From the NCBI RefSeq assembly GCF_901000735.1, contig NC_081546.1, forward strand, positions 2,919,001-2,983,000: 64,000 nucleotides of DNA. Direction: 5' to 3'. Position 1 is the stretch's first letter; every line of letters begins with the position of its first letter. This DNA is from Corylus avellana. Taxonomy: Eukaryota; Streptophyta; Magnoliopsida; Fagales; Betulaceae. Below the pieces are notes generated by a model. That model did no database searches and was not told where the DNA came from. It worked only from the letters and a program-made list of their open reading frames with translations. Below are positions 25,903 through 38,824 of the stretch, piece by piece. The translations under genes and the position numbers were made by a program.

Positions 25903-28900
25903 ATGATAAGTGGAAATGATTTCTACAATGTCATGTGTGCGATGGTTCCTCTATATTTTGCAATGCTGGTAGCATACAGCTCAGTGAAATGGTGGAAGAT
26001 ATTCACGCCGGAGCAGTGCTCCGGTATAAACCGGTTCGTCGCCGTGTTCGCGGTTCCGGTGCTGTCGTTCCACTTCATATCTCAGAACAATCCGTACCAA
26101 ATGGACACCAAGTTCATACTGGCCGACACGTTTTCTAAGGTTCTAGTCCTTGTTTCGCTGTCGGTGTGGGCTATCTTCTTTAGAGGTGGGTTGGATTGGC
26201 TGATCACTCTTTTCTCGGTTGCCACCTTGCCCAACACGCTTGTCATGGGCATTCCTTTGCTTCAAGCCATGTACGGGGATTTCACTCAGAGCCTCATGGT
26301 GCAACTGGTTGTGCTTCAATGCATCATTTGGTATATTGAAAACATTTTCTCTTTTTTCCTTTTTTCAAATTTTGAATAATGTTAATTATAAACCTTTATT
26401 GGTTACTCCCACCATCTTGATTCCTGTGAAAGCTTCATCAATGGGTCTTTTTCCTTTTGCTGCTCTTCCTCTCTTAGCTACACCTTTTGTAGAAAGGAAG
26501 CGCAAAAGCTCGAAAAACACACAAATTAGTGTCAGTCCCACCTATACGTCAAAAGCAGAATTTAGCTCTAACTTTAGTTCAGATAAAATTCTCTCCTTCA
26601 AACGTGATTTCTCACTATGACATGATGATCTCTATCAAGTGCTTATATTTTTCCACAAAATATGGTTTTCTATTTTTATTTTTTATTTTTTTCTGGTTAT
26701 TTTTGATAAAAAAAAAAAAAAAAAAAAAAAATGTCGATTGCTAATCAATTAACAAGAGGTCTGATTTTAACTAAACCCGCAGGTACACACTCTTGCTCTT
26801 CCTCTTCGAATACAGAGCCGCCACCCTCCTAATCCAAACGCAGTTTCCAGGATCCGCCGCTGCCACCATATCCAAGTTCGAGCTTGATGACGACGTGATC
26901 TCCCTCGACGGACGTGATCCTCTACGCACCGAGTCCGAGCTCGACCCCAACGGCCGGACCATCAGGGTGCGCATCCGACGGTCCACGTCCTCCGCCGCTG
27001 ACAACCACTCAACGCTCTCCCCTTCCATAATCATCACCCCGAGAGCCTCCAACCTCTCCAACGCCGAAATCTTCTCCGTCAACACCCCTCCACCGCTACT
27101 CCCACATGACATCGCATTCGGGAACGCAGAGCTCGCCCTCGGCTACCGCTCGGCGAGCCCTCGGCAATCTGGGTACGCGTCTTCGGACGCCTACTCGCTC
27201 CAGCCTACTCCACGCGCCTCGAACTTCAACGAGCTGGAAACTACCACGGCCACCACGGCGGCGAACACGCCTGTATGGTCGAGGTCCCCAGTGGCCGGTA
27301 GGGTTTTTCGGCAGCCGTCTCCTGCTTTCTCAGGGGTGAAGATGATGTGGGACTCGCCGGGAAAGTTTGCTCAGGGAGAGAGACAAGGGTGCAAGGATGT
27401 CATGGGTGCAGGTACGTAATAGTACGTTACGTGGGGGTGCCGTGTGTGTGTATCACTGTGTTTGTTTGTTTGTTTTCTGCTTCGTCGTTTGCTCCCATTT
27501 TGTTTGGAATTGTGCTAGCTAGAGAGGGTAATAACTAGAAAGTTGAGTTAAATAAAAAATTATAGTAAAAAACACATTTAAAAAAAAAAGAAATTAATAA
27601 AATTTGTATTTCTCAAACCTAATTATAAACATGTTATAAGTATTTGAGGGGACAAACGTTGTGTCGTTTTTAAATGCGAGAGAAATATCGAGCAGACATG
27701 TAAACCTTTGTCAGGTGGGTGTACTGCACGTTTTGTCTCAACTGGCCTTTGATGTTTTCTGAATAAATCTGAGTCTGACAGAGCAAGCGCCTCTCCCCTC
27801 TGAGGCTGATCGATCCCTGTAAGAACAAATTGACTACCATTTTTGGACGATTATGGAAGGAAAACACTACAAATGTTTATTTCTATCTAGAGTTGTTGTT
27901 GTCACGTTTCATTTTTATTTTTTTTTTTTTCATTTTTTACCGTCGCCGGTTTATTTACTTACTTACTTTTACCATCTAAAAAGTGATGTAGTTTAGGTGA
28001 ATTAAAAAAAAAAAAAAAAAAATCAGTATATGTGTTTTAGTTTTTTGAACTGCTCAGAAAAGAAGGCATGTTAACTCTCTTCTTAATTTGCTCAGGTTAT
28101 GACAAAGGACACAAGATTAAAATAAATCTTAGATAGTTCTAAAATTGTTCGTTAATGTTTGTTTGGATGTATTTTTTTTTCATGCTTTTATTTTGAAAAA
28201 CAAGGCTGTGTTAGTTGTTAATATGATTTGAAAATAGAAAAGAACATAAAATGATTTGTTGTTAATATGTGTTTGGATGATTTATTTTTTTGTTTTTAAT
28301 TTAAAAACGTCTTCTAATGTGAAAATTTTAGTTCAATGATTAACTTATTATTAGAAATCATAATATAAATTGTGCATGTATAACAAGTATATATGCCTGC
28401 TCGTAATGCTCACTAGCTAGTAAAAAAAAACTATGGGCAGAAGAAACGGCTAGGATTTCGAGGATTTTATTTTTAGTCTAATTAATAAAACTCATTTTCT
28501 TGCTCTGAAAAAAATAATTGTTCTTTATTTATTTAAATTATAATTAATAAAGGAATGGAATACAAGAGTAAACCTCATTCTCCCACGTAGGGAACTCTAT
28601 TTTGTCACTTAAAATACAAAAATCATGGTCTAATTTTGTACAATATCAAAATAATATTTTTACTTTTTCCCACTCTCTATTTATATAATTTTCATTTATT
28701 TATTTTTCTTATTCCCTAATTAAGTGCCCACGACATGATGAAAGGGAATGAATAAAGTGGCACTGTCCACGCTTCACTCGTAATAAATAAAACATATATA
28801 TTATATATGTATAAATTAAAAAAAAAAAAACAACCAAAGTGGTCAAAAGTAATCTTTATTTTTGTTTTTCATCAAACATTTGGCTTAGTCAGAATCTTAC

Positions 28901-31900
28901 TTGATAGGTGCCATCATTTGCTGAAGGCACGTGTGTAATGATAGAGGGGGGGCCTACATGATTGCCTAATTGGTAGACCTATTATAAAGAATCCATTAGG
29001 GTAACACCAACCCAATATTTTCATTCACTAATTATGTTGTCTGTTTGTCTCAACACTCGCTAATCTTGCCAGGTGGATATAGCCATCAAACTTTAAGGTT
29101 GATCATTTTATTATCTTTCAGGGAAAGAAATTAGCTTCAGAGACAGCACCAAAATTCAAATGCCGGAGGAGGAGGCCGCCGGTGGTCAGGAAATGCCACA
29201 TGCCTTTGTCATCCTCAGGCTTATACTCATCGTGGTTGGACGGAAGCTTTCTCGCAACCCAAACACATACTCAAGTGTGTTAGGCCTTTTGTGGTCTCTA
29301 ATCTCGTTCAAGTGAGTTTCTTAATTGTAACGCCATACTCATCCTATGTGCCCGACCCCAATTTCAAGTCAAATTGAAAGAAATTAATTATTTTATACTT
29401 CATATTAACTGCTACAAAATCTAATCTAATTATGAAATGACTTAATTTTATTTGAAATTTAGAGAATTTGTTATGAACGGAAGACCCAAGATTCGAAATT
29501 TGCCTAAAAAAAAAGAGAGGGGAAGCCCTTTATTAACACACCTGTCACTATTAGCATATGATTGAAGCCACATTGATACGTGTTAATAAATTATAAAAAA
29601 GTCGTAGGTCTAACATTGTTGTAAAAAGGAGTAGGTTACTTTTTTTTTGTACTATCTTTCATTGTCAAATTATTAAAATTATATAAATGGAATTATTTTT
29701 TGAGTGAATGTTATAACATTATTGTTGTTTCATGGATGTCGCAGATGGAATGTAGGGATGCCGAGTTTGGTGAAATACTCGATAAAAATAATCTCAGATG
29801 CTGGTCTTGGGATGGCAATGTTTAGCTTAGGTATATTATTTATATTATCTCCCAACCATCATAAATGTGATTAATGTACATTACATGACAAATGCACATG
29901 TAGACATTTTCATATATACATGATCTGTTTTTACGAACTGGGTACAAATCACATGCAGTGTAGTAAATGTACATTTATTATTACAATGTTGATGTCACAT
30001 GGATTTTAGACCAAGAATGGCACTTTTGAAATTGACATGTTTCTTCTATGTTCTGCCTGAAAAGTATTAAAATCGTACTTTGTTAATTGCAGGGTTGTTC
30101 ATGGCCCTCCAGCCACGGATTATTGCTTGTGGGACAAAAAGGGCAACAATGGGGATGGTGATCCGGTTCCTTTGTGGACCCATATTAATGTCAGCTGCAT
30201 CGGTTGCTGTTGGATTAAGAGGTGAAAAACTACATGCTGCCATTGTACAGGTACTGTGATCCTATGTATGCATTCTATTTTTTTTTTTTTTAATTCTTTT
30301 TTTATTTAAAGCGGAAAAAGGGAAAAAGGGAAAAAGAAAATTCGCTTGTTTCCATCTACATTTGTGGTTTTTGTTTTGTTGGCATAGGAAGATAAAGTTT
30401 TCTTTCAAATTTATATAACACAGTTTATTAAATTAACATATGTTCTTGTCCTTACTGCAAGTAATTTTTATATGCATTTTTAATAAAACAAATTATATAA
30501 AAATTACATGTCTTAAGAACATATGTTAACTTTAAGGATATTTATATGCATTTTATGGGTGGAAAACTTTATTTTGGGGTCTTAAACCATACTGTTGCTG
30601 AATTACAGGCAGCTCTTCCACAAGGGATTGTACCATTTGTCTTTGCAAGGGAATATGGATTGCACCCCGACATTTTGAGTACAGGGTAAGTTAGATTTAA
30701 CTTTGATTTCGAAGCATTTTTATGTCTATAACAACAATAATAACACTGACAAATCCACTACCACAACGAAAACAATAATATTTTGAGTTTTATATTCAAA
30801 ATAAGAATAATATTAAAAATTATATTTTTATTCTACAACCATTTAGTAATATTAATGTGACGGTTTTAACAAATTATTAAATTAATATTTAAAAAATAAA
30901 TAAATAATTCAAAAATTAGTTGAGACGGTATTTAATACCCAGGCTGAGTTTTGTTTTTTAAACCCGCCTCTCTTGAGGAATTTCAAGGTATATTAATTTA
31001 TTTCTAAATAATGTGGGGGCTAAGATTAGGCATCTCTAGGTAGACTTCAATTATCCTGAAATTTTAGATTTAAATTAGGGGATGCTTTTTGTGTAGCACA
31101 ACTATTCATTCAGATGCTTCTTCTATCGACCATGAGACTAAAACCCCACTCATGTCAATCATGTCGGCTCTGCTGCCATTTTCCAAGTGCTAGGGTTTGA
31201 GAATTTCCCTTGTATTCATAAATCTAATTTCACATTCATACCAAACCTGAACTTTGTTTGTTAAAATTTTGGTTATTTTTCTTTCTCTTTTTTATTATTT
31301 TATTTCTTAAACTACAAACAATTAACAAACAATTAAGATTATAAAGAACTTTTAAAAATATAAATACAATTATTACTTTAATGTCACATTAAAATATTTT
31401 TTAAAAATTAAAATTAAAACCATCTAAAACACACTAATTCACAAACAGAAGAATCCTACTATTTTTTTTTCCTTCCTGATGAACACATTTATAAGAAATC
31501 TACTGAACTTTTAACCTGCCCACGCAACATAATGCAGCCCTAGGAGATCACTTATATAGGAAGGATAAGTGAGTAATATACTACATTTTTATTTTTTATT
31601 TGAGCATTGATGTTATGTAGTAAATTTTATCCTATAATTATCTCACAAAGATCATGAAATGATGTGTTATTAGTGGTTGTCTTTTTTGTTTGTTTTTTTT
31701 TAGGTAAATGACATGTGAAACTACTTAAAACCTGTCATGCCAACTAATGTAAAATGAGTATAAAAAGTAGCATTACTCCTATAAATATATATAGTATAGA
31801 ATTTGAATAAACTTGACCGTCACTTAAAAAAAATTAAAAAAATAAAAGTTATATATATACTTTGGGTGACCTCACACTTATATATGTCAGCCAATATAAA

Positions 31901-32355
31901 ATCAATGTGATAATTAGCATCACTTATATACTTAGGTGTCATCTGCATTAAGATTACTTTGCAGCTGAAAACTCGATGGAAAGGGTATCTCTCTAGTTGA
32001 ATTCAACCAGAGAGGAACCGGTTCCTTTTAAGTGAAGGGTAGAATTATCATTTTACAATTTTTTTATTTTTAACAATTCTATCCTTCTAGGTGAAAGGGT
32101 CGGCTCTTCTCCAGTTAAATATATCATTTTCCAAACTTGATGTTATGTTGGCGGTAACTCCAATGTCAGTCCAATTAACACTAATTATTAAAAGTGAAAT
32201 GTCTCAAATTCAAATGGTTGGGAATTGTTGTTAACTTATAATGAAGAGATCGATGAATATATAACACAATGCCCTTCTCCTTTTGCAGGGTTATCTTTGG
32301 AATGCTAGTTTCATTACCTGTAACCCTCCTCTACTACATCTTTCTAGGCCTATGA
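25903..32355 (+). CDS. PIN6: PIN auxin efflux carrier, PIN6-like, complete, 544 aa
   Basis: Seven exons: 25903-26330, 26783-27411, 29122-29311, 29745-29830, 30093-30250, 30609-30685, 32289-32355; GT-AG borders and phases agree (1635 nt). The protein has two membrane blocks (residues 1-165 and about 395-544) around a hydrophilic loop of roughly 220 residues. PIN hallmarks: [14 protein letters not shown] at the start, [37 protein letters not shown], the loop words [18 protein letters not shown] and [19 protein letters not shown], and the end [20 protein letters not shown]. The intermediate loop and the word [13 protein letters not shown] point to PIN6 rather than the long-loop PIN1/2/3 or short-loop PIN5/8 types. 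It moves auxin across the plasma membrane and/or the ER membrane. It sits alone between ADH copies A and B. Introns 2 and 6 are 1.6-1.7 kb. Confidence 0.92.
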
Positions 32356-33342
32356 AAAGAGAGCAAAAAAGAAAAAAAAAAAAAGAGGATTAAGAAGTTG
32401 GTGCGTTTTCAATAAAGCATGGAGCATCCAAAGTATAATGCCCCTAGCTAGTAGCATGGAGTTCAACGACAACTATTATGTCCCTACGATGTCGTCCTAG
32501 CTAGCCGACCATTTATGTCCATGGTCGGCCTCATTATGTTGGATCTGGCCAACATATATATGACATGTCATCATCATTAACGGTATTGATCACAGGGCTA
32601 GCCTTCCGTTATTGTAAACGCTTTGAGAATGTTGACTTGGTTAGGGTGGATAATGATATTTATCAAAAGCCAAAAAGTTAGGGTCAAATTAGAATGTGAC
32701 AGGATGATATTTAGGGTTTTCATTACGTTTCATGCTATCCTAGTACATGTATTAGTGGTAGCCGAAAGGGAAAGGGAGTATCATGACATATGATTAAGGT
32801 AGGAGCCTTATTTTCTTGTTGGGGGTGGGTAAAGTTGTGGCAACCAAGCATGTTTGACTAGAGAGGAAAAAAGGAAAATTAATGTCATCTCAGCTTCTGT
32901 TTTTGTCTTGCAATATCTGGAGCAATCATCACATATTCGTAATTATTTTATACTGTTTGAGATGACAGATTTTAAGTGATTTTTCTTTACGTTACGTCAA
33001 TTGGTGTGAAATAAATGCGAAGAACAACTTTACTCAACTTGCGGTTGCGGTTCTTGCTTTCATGCATGAAACGGAGAACATTTTTGGCTTAAAATTGTAT
33101 TTCTCTTGTTGGCAATACGTCCAAAAGGTAAGAAAGCATTTGGATTGCATGGGCATAAAGCTCTTGGACACAAAAACATCTCTTTTTCAAAGCCGGGAAA
33201 CTTTTCTTGCGGCGGAAGTCTTAAGCATAATAATTTGTTTCTTTTGCTGAAAAGTATCTTTAAATAGACCATTTGTCAAGCACTCACGCCTCCAAATTGG
33301 ACTTATATTACTTCTGATTAATTTAGATGCCCTAGAGCAATC
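32356..33342. other. 3' flank of PIN6 and spacer
   Basis: Likely 3' untranslated region to about 32700. No further gene; short frames near 33060-33270 have no support. Confidence 0.5.

Positions 33343-33384
<42 letters not shown>
33343..33384. repeat. TA microsatellite
   Basis: Near-pure TA repeat with one TG interruption. A second run follows at 33872-33909 inside the duplicated upstream region of ADH copy B. Confidence 0.9.
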
Positions 33385-33809
33385 AATGAAGAATAATTGA
33401 CTTAGAGGAATGAATTTGTGTTCAAATATATCATAGCTAGCTTGATGGACCGAGCTAATATTAAAATCCTGATTCTGCCACTAATTGTTTTTACTTATTA
33501 TATAATTATTTATTTATAACCTAAATTGTACTCTCTTCATAAAAAACTTTTTTAAAAAAAAATTAAAGAAAAATGGTTGTCCATTAATCTTAATATTATT
33601 CATTTGATTTGACAGATACATGTTACCAATTGCAAGTTTTAAATGTTAAACTTTTTATTTTTAATTTTATTTTTGGTCTTATTAACTTCTAACGGGGATC
33701 ATATGGTAAAATTTTAAAATTTAACTTTAGATCTAATTGGTAGTAAAAGGTAATAAACAATTAGTTATCTGATAAACCAAATTCTAAAATTTTAAAATTG
33801 AAGTTTATA

Positions 33810-33868
33810 AATATTTATTTAATTTTGATGATGGTATGTGATAAACAAAATATTACACTATCTTAATC

Positions 33869-33911
<43 letters not shown>

Positions 33912-34457
33912 TCCTAATAATTGATAGATAACAAAGTCGACAAAATTATATACTATTGAGTTCGATGTTCTGGTTAAAGTGACAGTCAGCCTCAATCCCA
34001 AGCCAAAATCGCATCCTATTGAAACCCTCAAAACATTGCGCTTACATAATATTCTTTGGGGCTAGTAACTTTATTGCTGATAGGATAATAAGTACGGAGT
34101 TTTTCTTTAAATTGGGCTGGAAGAAGTTTCTCAAACTTAATCTATAAAAATGCCATATGTCACTTTTCATGTGATAAACATAAGCTTTTTAAATAGAATG
34201 TGAGAAGCACATATTTTTTTAATAAGGTATTTTTTTTTCTCAATTAAAAAAAGCATGTGCTACCATGAGTAATGTTAGAAGTTTATTTTGTGTTCTTCGA
34301 AAAATGATGTGATTTTTAAAATCACCATTGCGTTTGTGATTGATCACTATTAAATTTCGATCAAATAATAATTTTAAAAACAATTTCATTTTTGGAGGCA
34401 CAAAAAAGACAGAAGATAAACTTCTAAAATTATTAGGTTGAAAAAAAAAAAAAAAAA
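33810..34457 (+). repeat. left part of the duplicated ADH upstream block (copy B side)
   Basis: The stretch TTTATTTAATTTTGATGATG...GATAAAC.AAATATTA...CTAATAATTGATAGATAACAAAG resembles 50990-51085 upstream of copy D, and 'ccaaaatcgcatcc' recurs at about 51280. This suggests the segmental duplication behind B and D reaches about 1.2-1.6 kb upstream of the ATG. Copy B's block is interrupted by a TA microsatellite (33872-33909) and a MITE (34267-34435). Confidence 0.55.
34267..34435. repeat. foldback MITE, AGTAATG-type family member 5
   Basis: GAGTAATGTTAGAAGTTTAT pairs with ATAAACTTCTAAAATTATTA. Internal arm words ATGATGTGATTTTTAAAATC and AATTTTAAAAACA show the family pattern. Confidence 0.65.
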
Positions 34458-35050
34458 ACTCTATCTGAATAATACCAGCTTATATATGCTTAATTAGGAG
34501 AAACATTATTTCGGGAATTCATTCAAAAATAGTGTTTTAATTTCCATGTCACGTGTTACAATTGTAATTATAAATTATATATGTACCATGAAAAATCACT
34601 ATTTTCAAATTCCGAAAATATTGCTAGTACGTAGCACGTACTGCTTGAATAATACCAAAAATGGAGTTCAAAACTAAATCTAGGAAAACAACGTTGTCAC
34701 ACGGCGTAAACCTGAAGGCGGCCCTTCTAAAATTACTCCGACATTTGTATAGAACAAAAACTCTATCCAAATAATACCGCTAGTACTTAGGAGAAGCATT
34801 CTTTGGGAGATTCATCCAAAAATAGTGATTTTCCATGTCATGTGTTACAGTTGTAATTAGAAATTATATATGTACCATGAAAATCACTATTTTCATATTC
34901 CGAAGATAGTGCTCGTCAGTCGTCACTAGCACTGCTTGAATATATAATACCAAATATGGATCGAGTTTGAAACCAAATCTGATAAAACAACGTTTACACG
35001 TAGCATGAATCCCGCCGGAGGTGCCCCTGTAAAAAGTAGTGGTTTTGTTA
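34458..35050 (+). repeat. tandem duplication of about 300 bp in the ADH-B upstream region
   Basis: Two adjacent copies: about 34458-34758 and 34759-35050. Both run: ACTCTATC..AATAATACC, a 'gagaaacatt/gagaagcatt' word, ATTCATTCAAAAATAGTG / ATTCATCCAAAAATAGTG, TTCCATGTCA.GTGTTACA, AAATTATATATGTACCATGA, AATCACTATTTTCA, CTGCTTGAATA, AAACAACGTT, and a 'cggcg/ccgcc' GC patch. Period is about 301 bases. Confidence 0.7.
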
Positions 35051-35140
35051 TTTTTGTATAAAGAAACCGTCAACATGGATTATTTCTTTTTTCTTTTTAT
35101 ATGGAATTAATTATGCATGTTCAACAATTAGAAATTATTG

Positions 35141-35244
35141 TCCTAAAAGGGTAGCTCAATCGATTAGGGACTATGAAGTCGAGGTCACTAGGTCAAATTT
35201 TCTCTTCCTCTCTTATATGGACATGTAAAAAATAAAAAAATAAA
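35141..35244 (+). mobile_element. tRNA-derived SINE in the ADH-B promoter
   Basis: The 104-bp insert contains an A-box-like TAGCTCAATCGATTAG, a B-box-like AGGTCACTAGGTCAAATTT and an A-rich tail (TAAAAAATAAAAAAATAAA). Flanked by imperfect 17-bp direct repeats, ACAATTAGAAATTATTG (35124-35140) and ACAACTAGAAATTCTTG (35245-35261). The same promoter position in copy D (about 52065-52085, AGTTGAAAAGTCTTGGCGAT) has no insert. It lies about 45 bases before the copy B TATA region. Confidence 0.7.
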
Positions 35245-35750
35245 ACAACTAGAAATTCTTGGCGATTACCTCTTGTGCTCCTCGTCTCACCTGACACTAT
35301 ACATATATACCACCACACAGATAGAGACACAAACACAAACACAGACACACACCATTCAAAATCAAGACAAATAAACCGATCATCATCATCGTCCGAGATA
35401 GCCATGTTGAGCACAACCGGTCAGGTTATTAAGTGCAAAGGTGACCCGCCGTCACTACATATGGGTCACATGGGTCAAACATATATATGTTAATTTAATT
35501 GGGACCTTTTTTTTCAACTAATTCTGTCTTTTTTTTTTTAGTGGATATATATATGTTTTTTTGTTTTTTTTTTTGGGTTGGTTTCCACTTTTTGGACCAA
35601 GTTTTCCTTGAAGAAATTCTTTCACCATAGTTTATAAAAATTTCACGTCTTATGCACGTGAAAAACATACATATGCTTTTTTTTGTTTATAACGACAAAG
35701 TTATAAGAAATTTTATTCAAAAAACACGTTCTTCTCCCACATTATTTAAA

Positions 35751-35906
35751 AGAAAAGTGTTAGAGAGGTAAAGAGAATTGTCCATAATTTTTTCCAAATT
35801 GACGTGGCAAAATTCTTGCCACCCATTGAATTTTCATTTTAAAATTCTGCCACGTCAACTTTGAAAATTTTTTGGACAATTCTTTTTAGTTCTCTAACAC
35901 TTCTCT
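35751..35906. mobile_element. MITE in intron 1 of ADH copy B
   Basis: 156-bp inverted-repeat element. The left AGAAAAGTGTTAGAGAGGTA pairs with the right TTAGTTCTCTAACACTTCTCT, and internally AGAATTGTCCA pairs with TGGACAATTCT and TTGACGTGGCA with TGCCACGTCAA. Flanked by ATTTAAA(A) on both sides (35744-35750 and 35907-35913), a 7-8 bp target duplication compatible with a hAT-type MITE. Confidence 0.75.
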
Positions 35907-35986
35907 ATTTAAAAAGCACTTGTTCCCTACATAAAAAATAACACGTCTTTTATAGACAATGTGGGAAAACTTTCTGCCACCCAGTA

Positions 35987-36828
35987 TAGCCCGGGGCCGG
36001 CACTGTATTTGGAACGGTACTGTTCCAGCTACAGTGCCATCTAATATGTACAGGGGCAGTCAAAAACCGCACACAATTTTCAATAACAAAACTTAAATTA
36101 TTCATACTTTTCCCACACAAAACAACGTCGTTTTGGGCATTAAATTTTTTTATTTTTTTTAAAGCAAAATATTAACAAAAAAAAAAAAAAAAAAGGCGGA
36201 AAAAGATCGGTGTGGTTCAATACCCTTGGCCAAATGGGGTGGCAGGATCACCTCATTTTAGCCAAATCCGGCATCACCAGCCGTCTGGGGGTGGTGAACC
36301 CTCCATCGGGCCACCCTTAGCCAAGGGGCCGAGGTGCATTTGGGGGTGGTGGACCACCTAAGGGGTGGGGTGGTTTTAGAGCCACCCTCACACCCGGCCG
36401 TGGGGTAGCGAAACCACCCCAGCCAATGGGTGGTCGATCACCCAAATGCACGGATTCCCCCCCCCCTCCCGGGGTTTTTTTTTTTTTTGGCCTTTGGGGG
36501 TGGTAGGACCACCCTTGGCCATCAGGGGGTGTCAAACCACCCCCATACCCATTTCATGAAGTTGTTTGGGCGACCTGTAATAAAATGGATGGTTCGACCA
36601 CCTCGGCTGACCAAGGAGCCACCGGAGTACGTTTCTCACGTTTTTTTTTTAAAAAAAAATATAATTTAAGTTGTCATTATCCGGTTGTTGGTTAAGGTGT
36701 GGAAAACGTATGAATAATTTAAGTTTTGTTATTGAAAATTGTGTGCGATTTTTTACTGCCCCTGCACATATCAGATGACACTGTAGCTGGAACAGTACTA
36801 TTTTAGCTACAGTGCCAGCCTCGGGCTG
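35987..36828. mobile_element. foldback element with about 130-bp terminal inverted repeats, in ADH-B intron 1
   Basis: The left arm 35987-36117 and right arm 36697-36828 are near-perfect inverted copies. Shared blocks: GTACTGTTCCAGCTACAGTG, ACACAATTTTCAATAACAAA and ACTTAAATTATTCATAC. The core (36190-36620) is GC-rich with many GGGTGGT/ACCACCC words and no open gene. The arms themselves contain a nested GGCACTGTA/TACAGTGCC hairpin. No clear target duplication was found. Likely a Mutator- or foldback-type non-autonomous element. Confidence 0.75.
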
Positions 36829-37180
36829 TTGGCAACCTTGGGCTGTTGGCAAACACAGCCTATATTCTCACTTTTCTCTCCCCTTTTCTTTTTCCTTCCC
36901 TCTTTTTTTTTTTTTTTTTTTTTTTTACTTCCGCCCTTCACCACGCAAACTAAACTTTCCATTTATTTATTTATTTTTACTTAATAATGCTAAATTGTAG
37001 CCGCGGTGGCATGGGAGGCTGGGAAGCCATTAGTGATGGAAGAAGTGGAGGTGGCACCGTACCTCAGACACCATTGTTTCCTCGCATATTTGGCCATGAA
37101 GCTGGAGGGTATATATACATACCTCCAACCTTTAAACTTCGAAGAGAATTTTAGAAAAACTAGTCTTAGCACTTAATTAA

Positions 37181-37576
<396 letters not shown>

Positions 37577-38824
37577 TGATTTATTCTCACTTATTTTTTA
37601 GTTTCCATTGATGTGTTTGGTTTTATGCTTGAAAGGTCTTGGTGCCACTTTGAAAGTTGCAAAACCCAAAAAGGGTCAATCTGTAGCCGTCTTTGGAATG
37701 GGTGCTGTTGGCCTTTCTGTGAGTTTTTATTCTTGTTTCCATGCTTTATTGCTTTTGTCAACTGCAAAGGATTGTAATGATTTAATATATCTCTTTTGCT
37801 GATATTTAGGCAGCTGAAGGGGCAAGAATGTCTGGGGCTTCAAGAATCATTGGTGTTGATCTGAACCCTGAGCGTTTCAAGGAAGGTGAGTCTATATGCA
37901 AGCATATATATATATACAAACACATTCAAGAAGTTGCTATTTTATGTATTGACGATGGTGTATTCTTAATCTCTTTGACAGCCAAGAAGTTTGGTGTCAC
38001 TGAATTTGTGAATCCAAAAGATCGTGACAAGCCTGTTCAACAGGTTAGTTCGTCACATCATGTTAAGTGTTTTCTTTATAGGCAAATGACTTGTGGGGGT
38101 TTTCTCATTACCTTCTTTTCTTTTTCAATTTGTTTTTTCCTTTGCTGAGATCAAAGCCAAGACTAGCATGCATAAACTTGTTTTGGTGCATGAAACTACA
38201 CATCTCATTCCATTGAAGCTCTTAATTGTCTCTGTTTAACATTTGAATTTCGATCGGCAGGTGATTGTTGATATGAAAGACGGAGGCCATGATCTCAGCA
38301 TTTGAATGCGTTCATGATGTAATCACTACACAAAGTTCTTAATTAGCCTGTTCTCTTTATAAGAGAATAGAGAAATTGTTCCAATTATCGAATGAAATTT
38401 CCGCTGAAACTAAAATTTGCTTCTTAATTGTCAGGGTTGGGGTGTTGCAGTACTTGTTGGAGTACCAAAACTAGATGATGCATTCAAGACTCATCCTTTT
38501 AACTTTTTGAGTGAGAGGACTCTGAAGGGTTCCTTCTTTGGCAACTTCAAGCCCCGCACTGATATTCCTGGCGTCGTGGAAAAGTACATGAACAAGGTAA
38601 TCTTAATTTTGTTTCTGTTTAACAACTTTGTGCGGTGACTTTGATGAACAACCATACTTTGAGAACTTGAAGTGGTAATCTGTTGATGGTTTCAGGAGCT
38701 GGAACTGGAGAAGTTTATCACTCACTCAGTCCCTTTCGCGGAGATCAACAAATCCTTTGACTACATGCTGCAGGGGAAGTCTCTCCGGTGCGTTATTACC
38801 ATGGGTGCTCAAGACACTAATTAA

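Noticed and set aside
35148..35215. Possible tRNA gene
   Set aside because: Only A-box- and B-box-like words, no cloverleaf, and it is bounded by target duplications; called a SINE.
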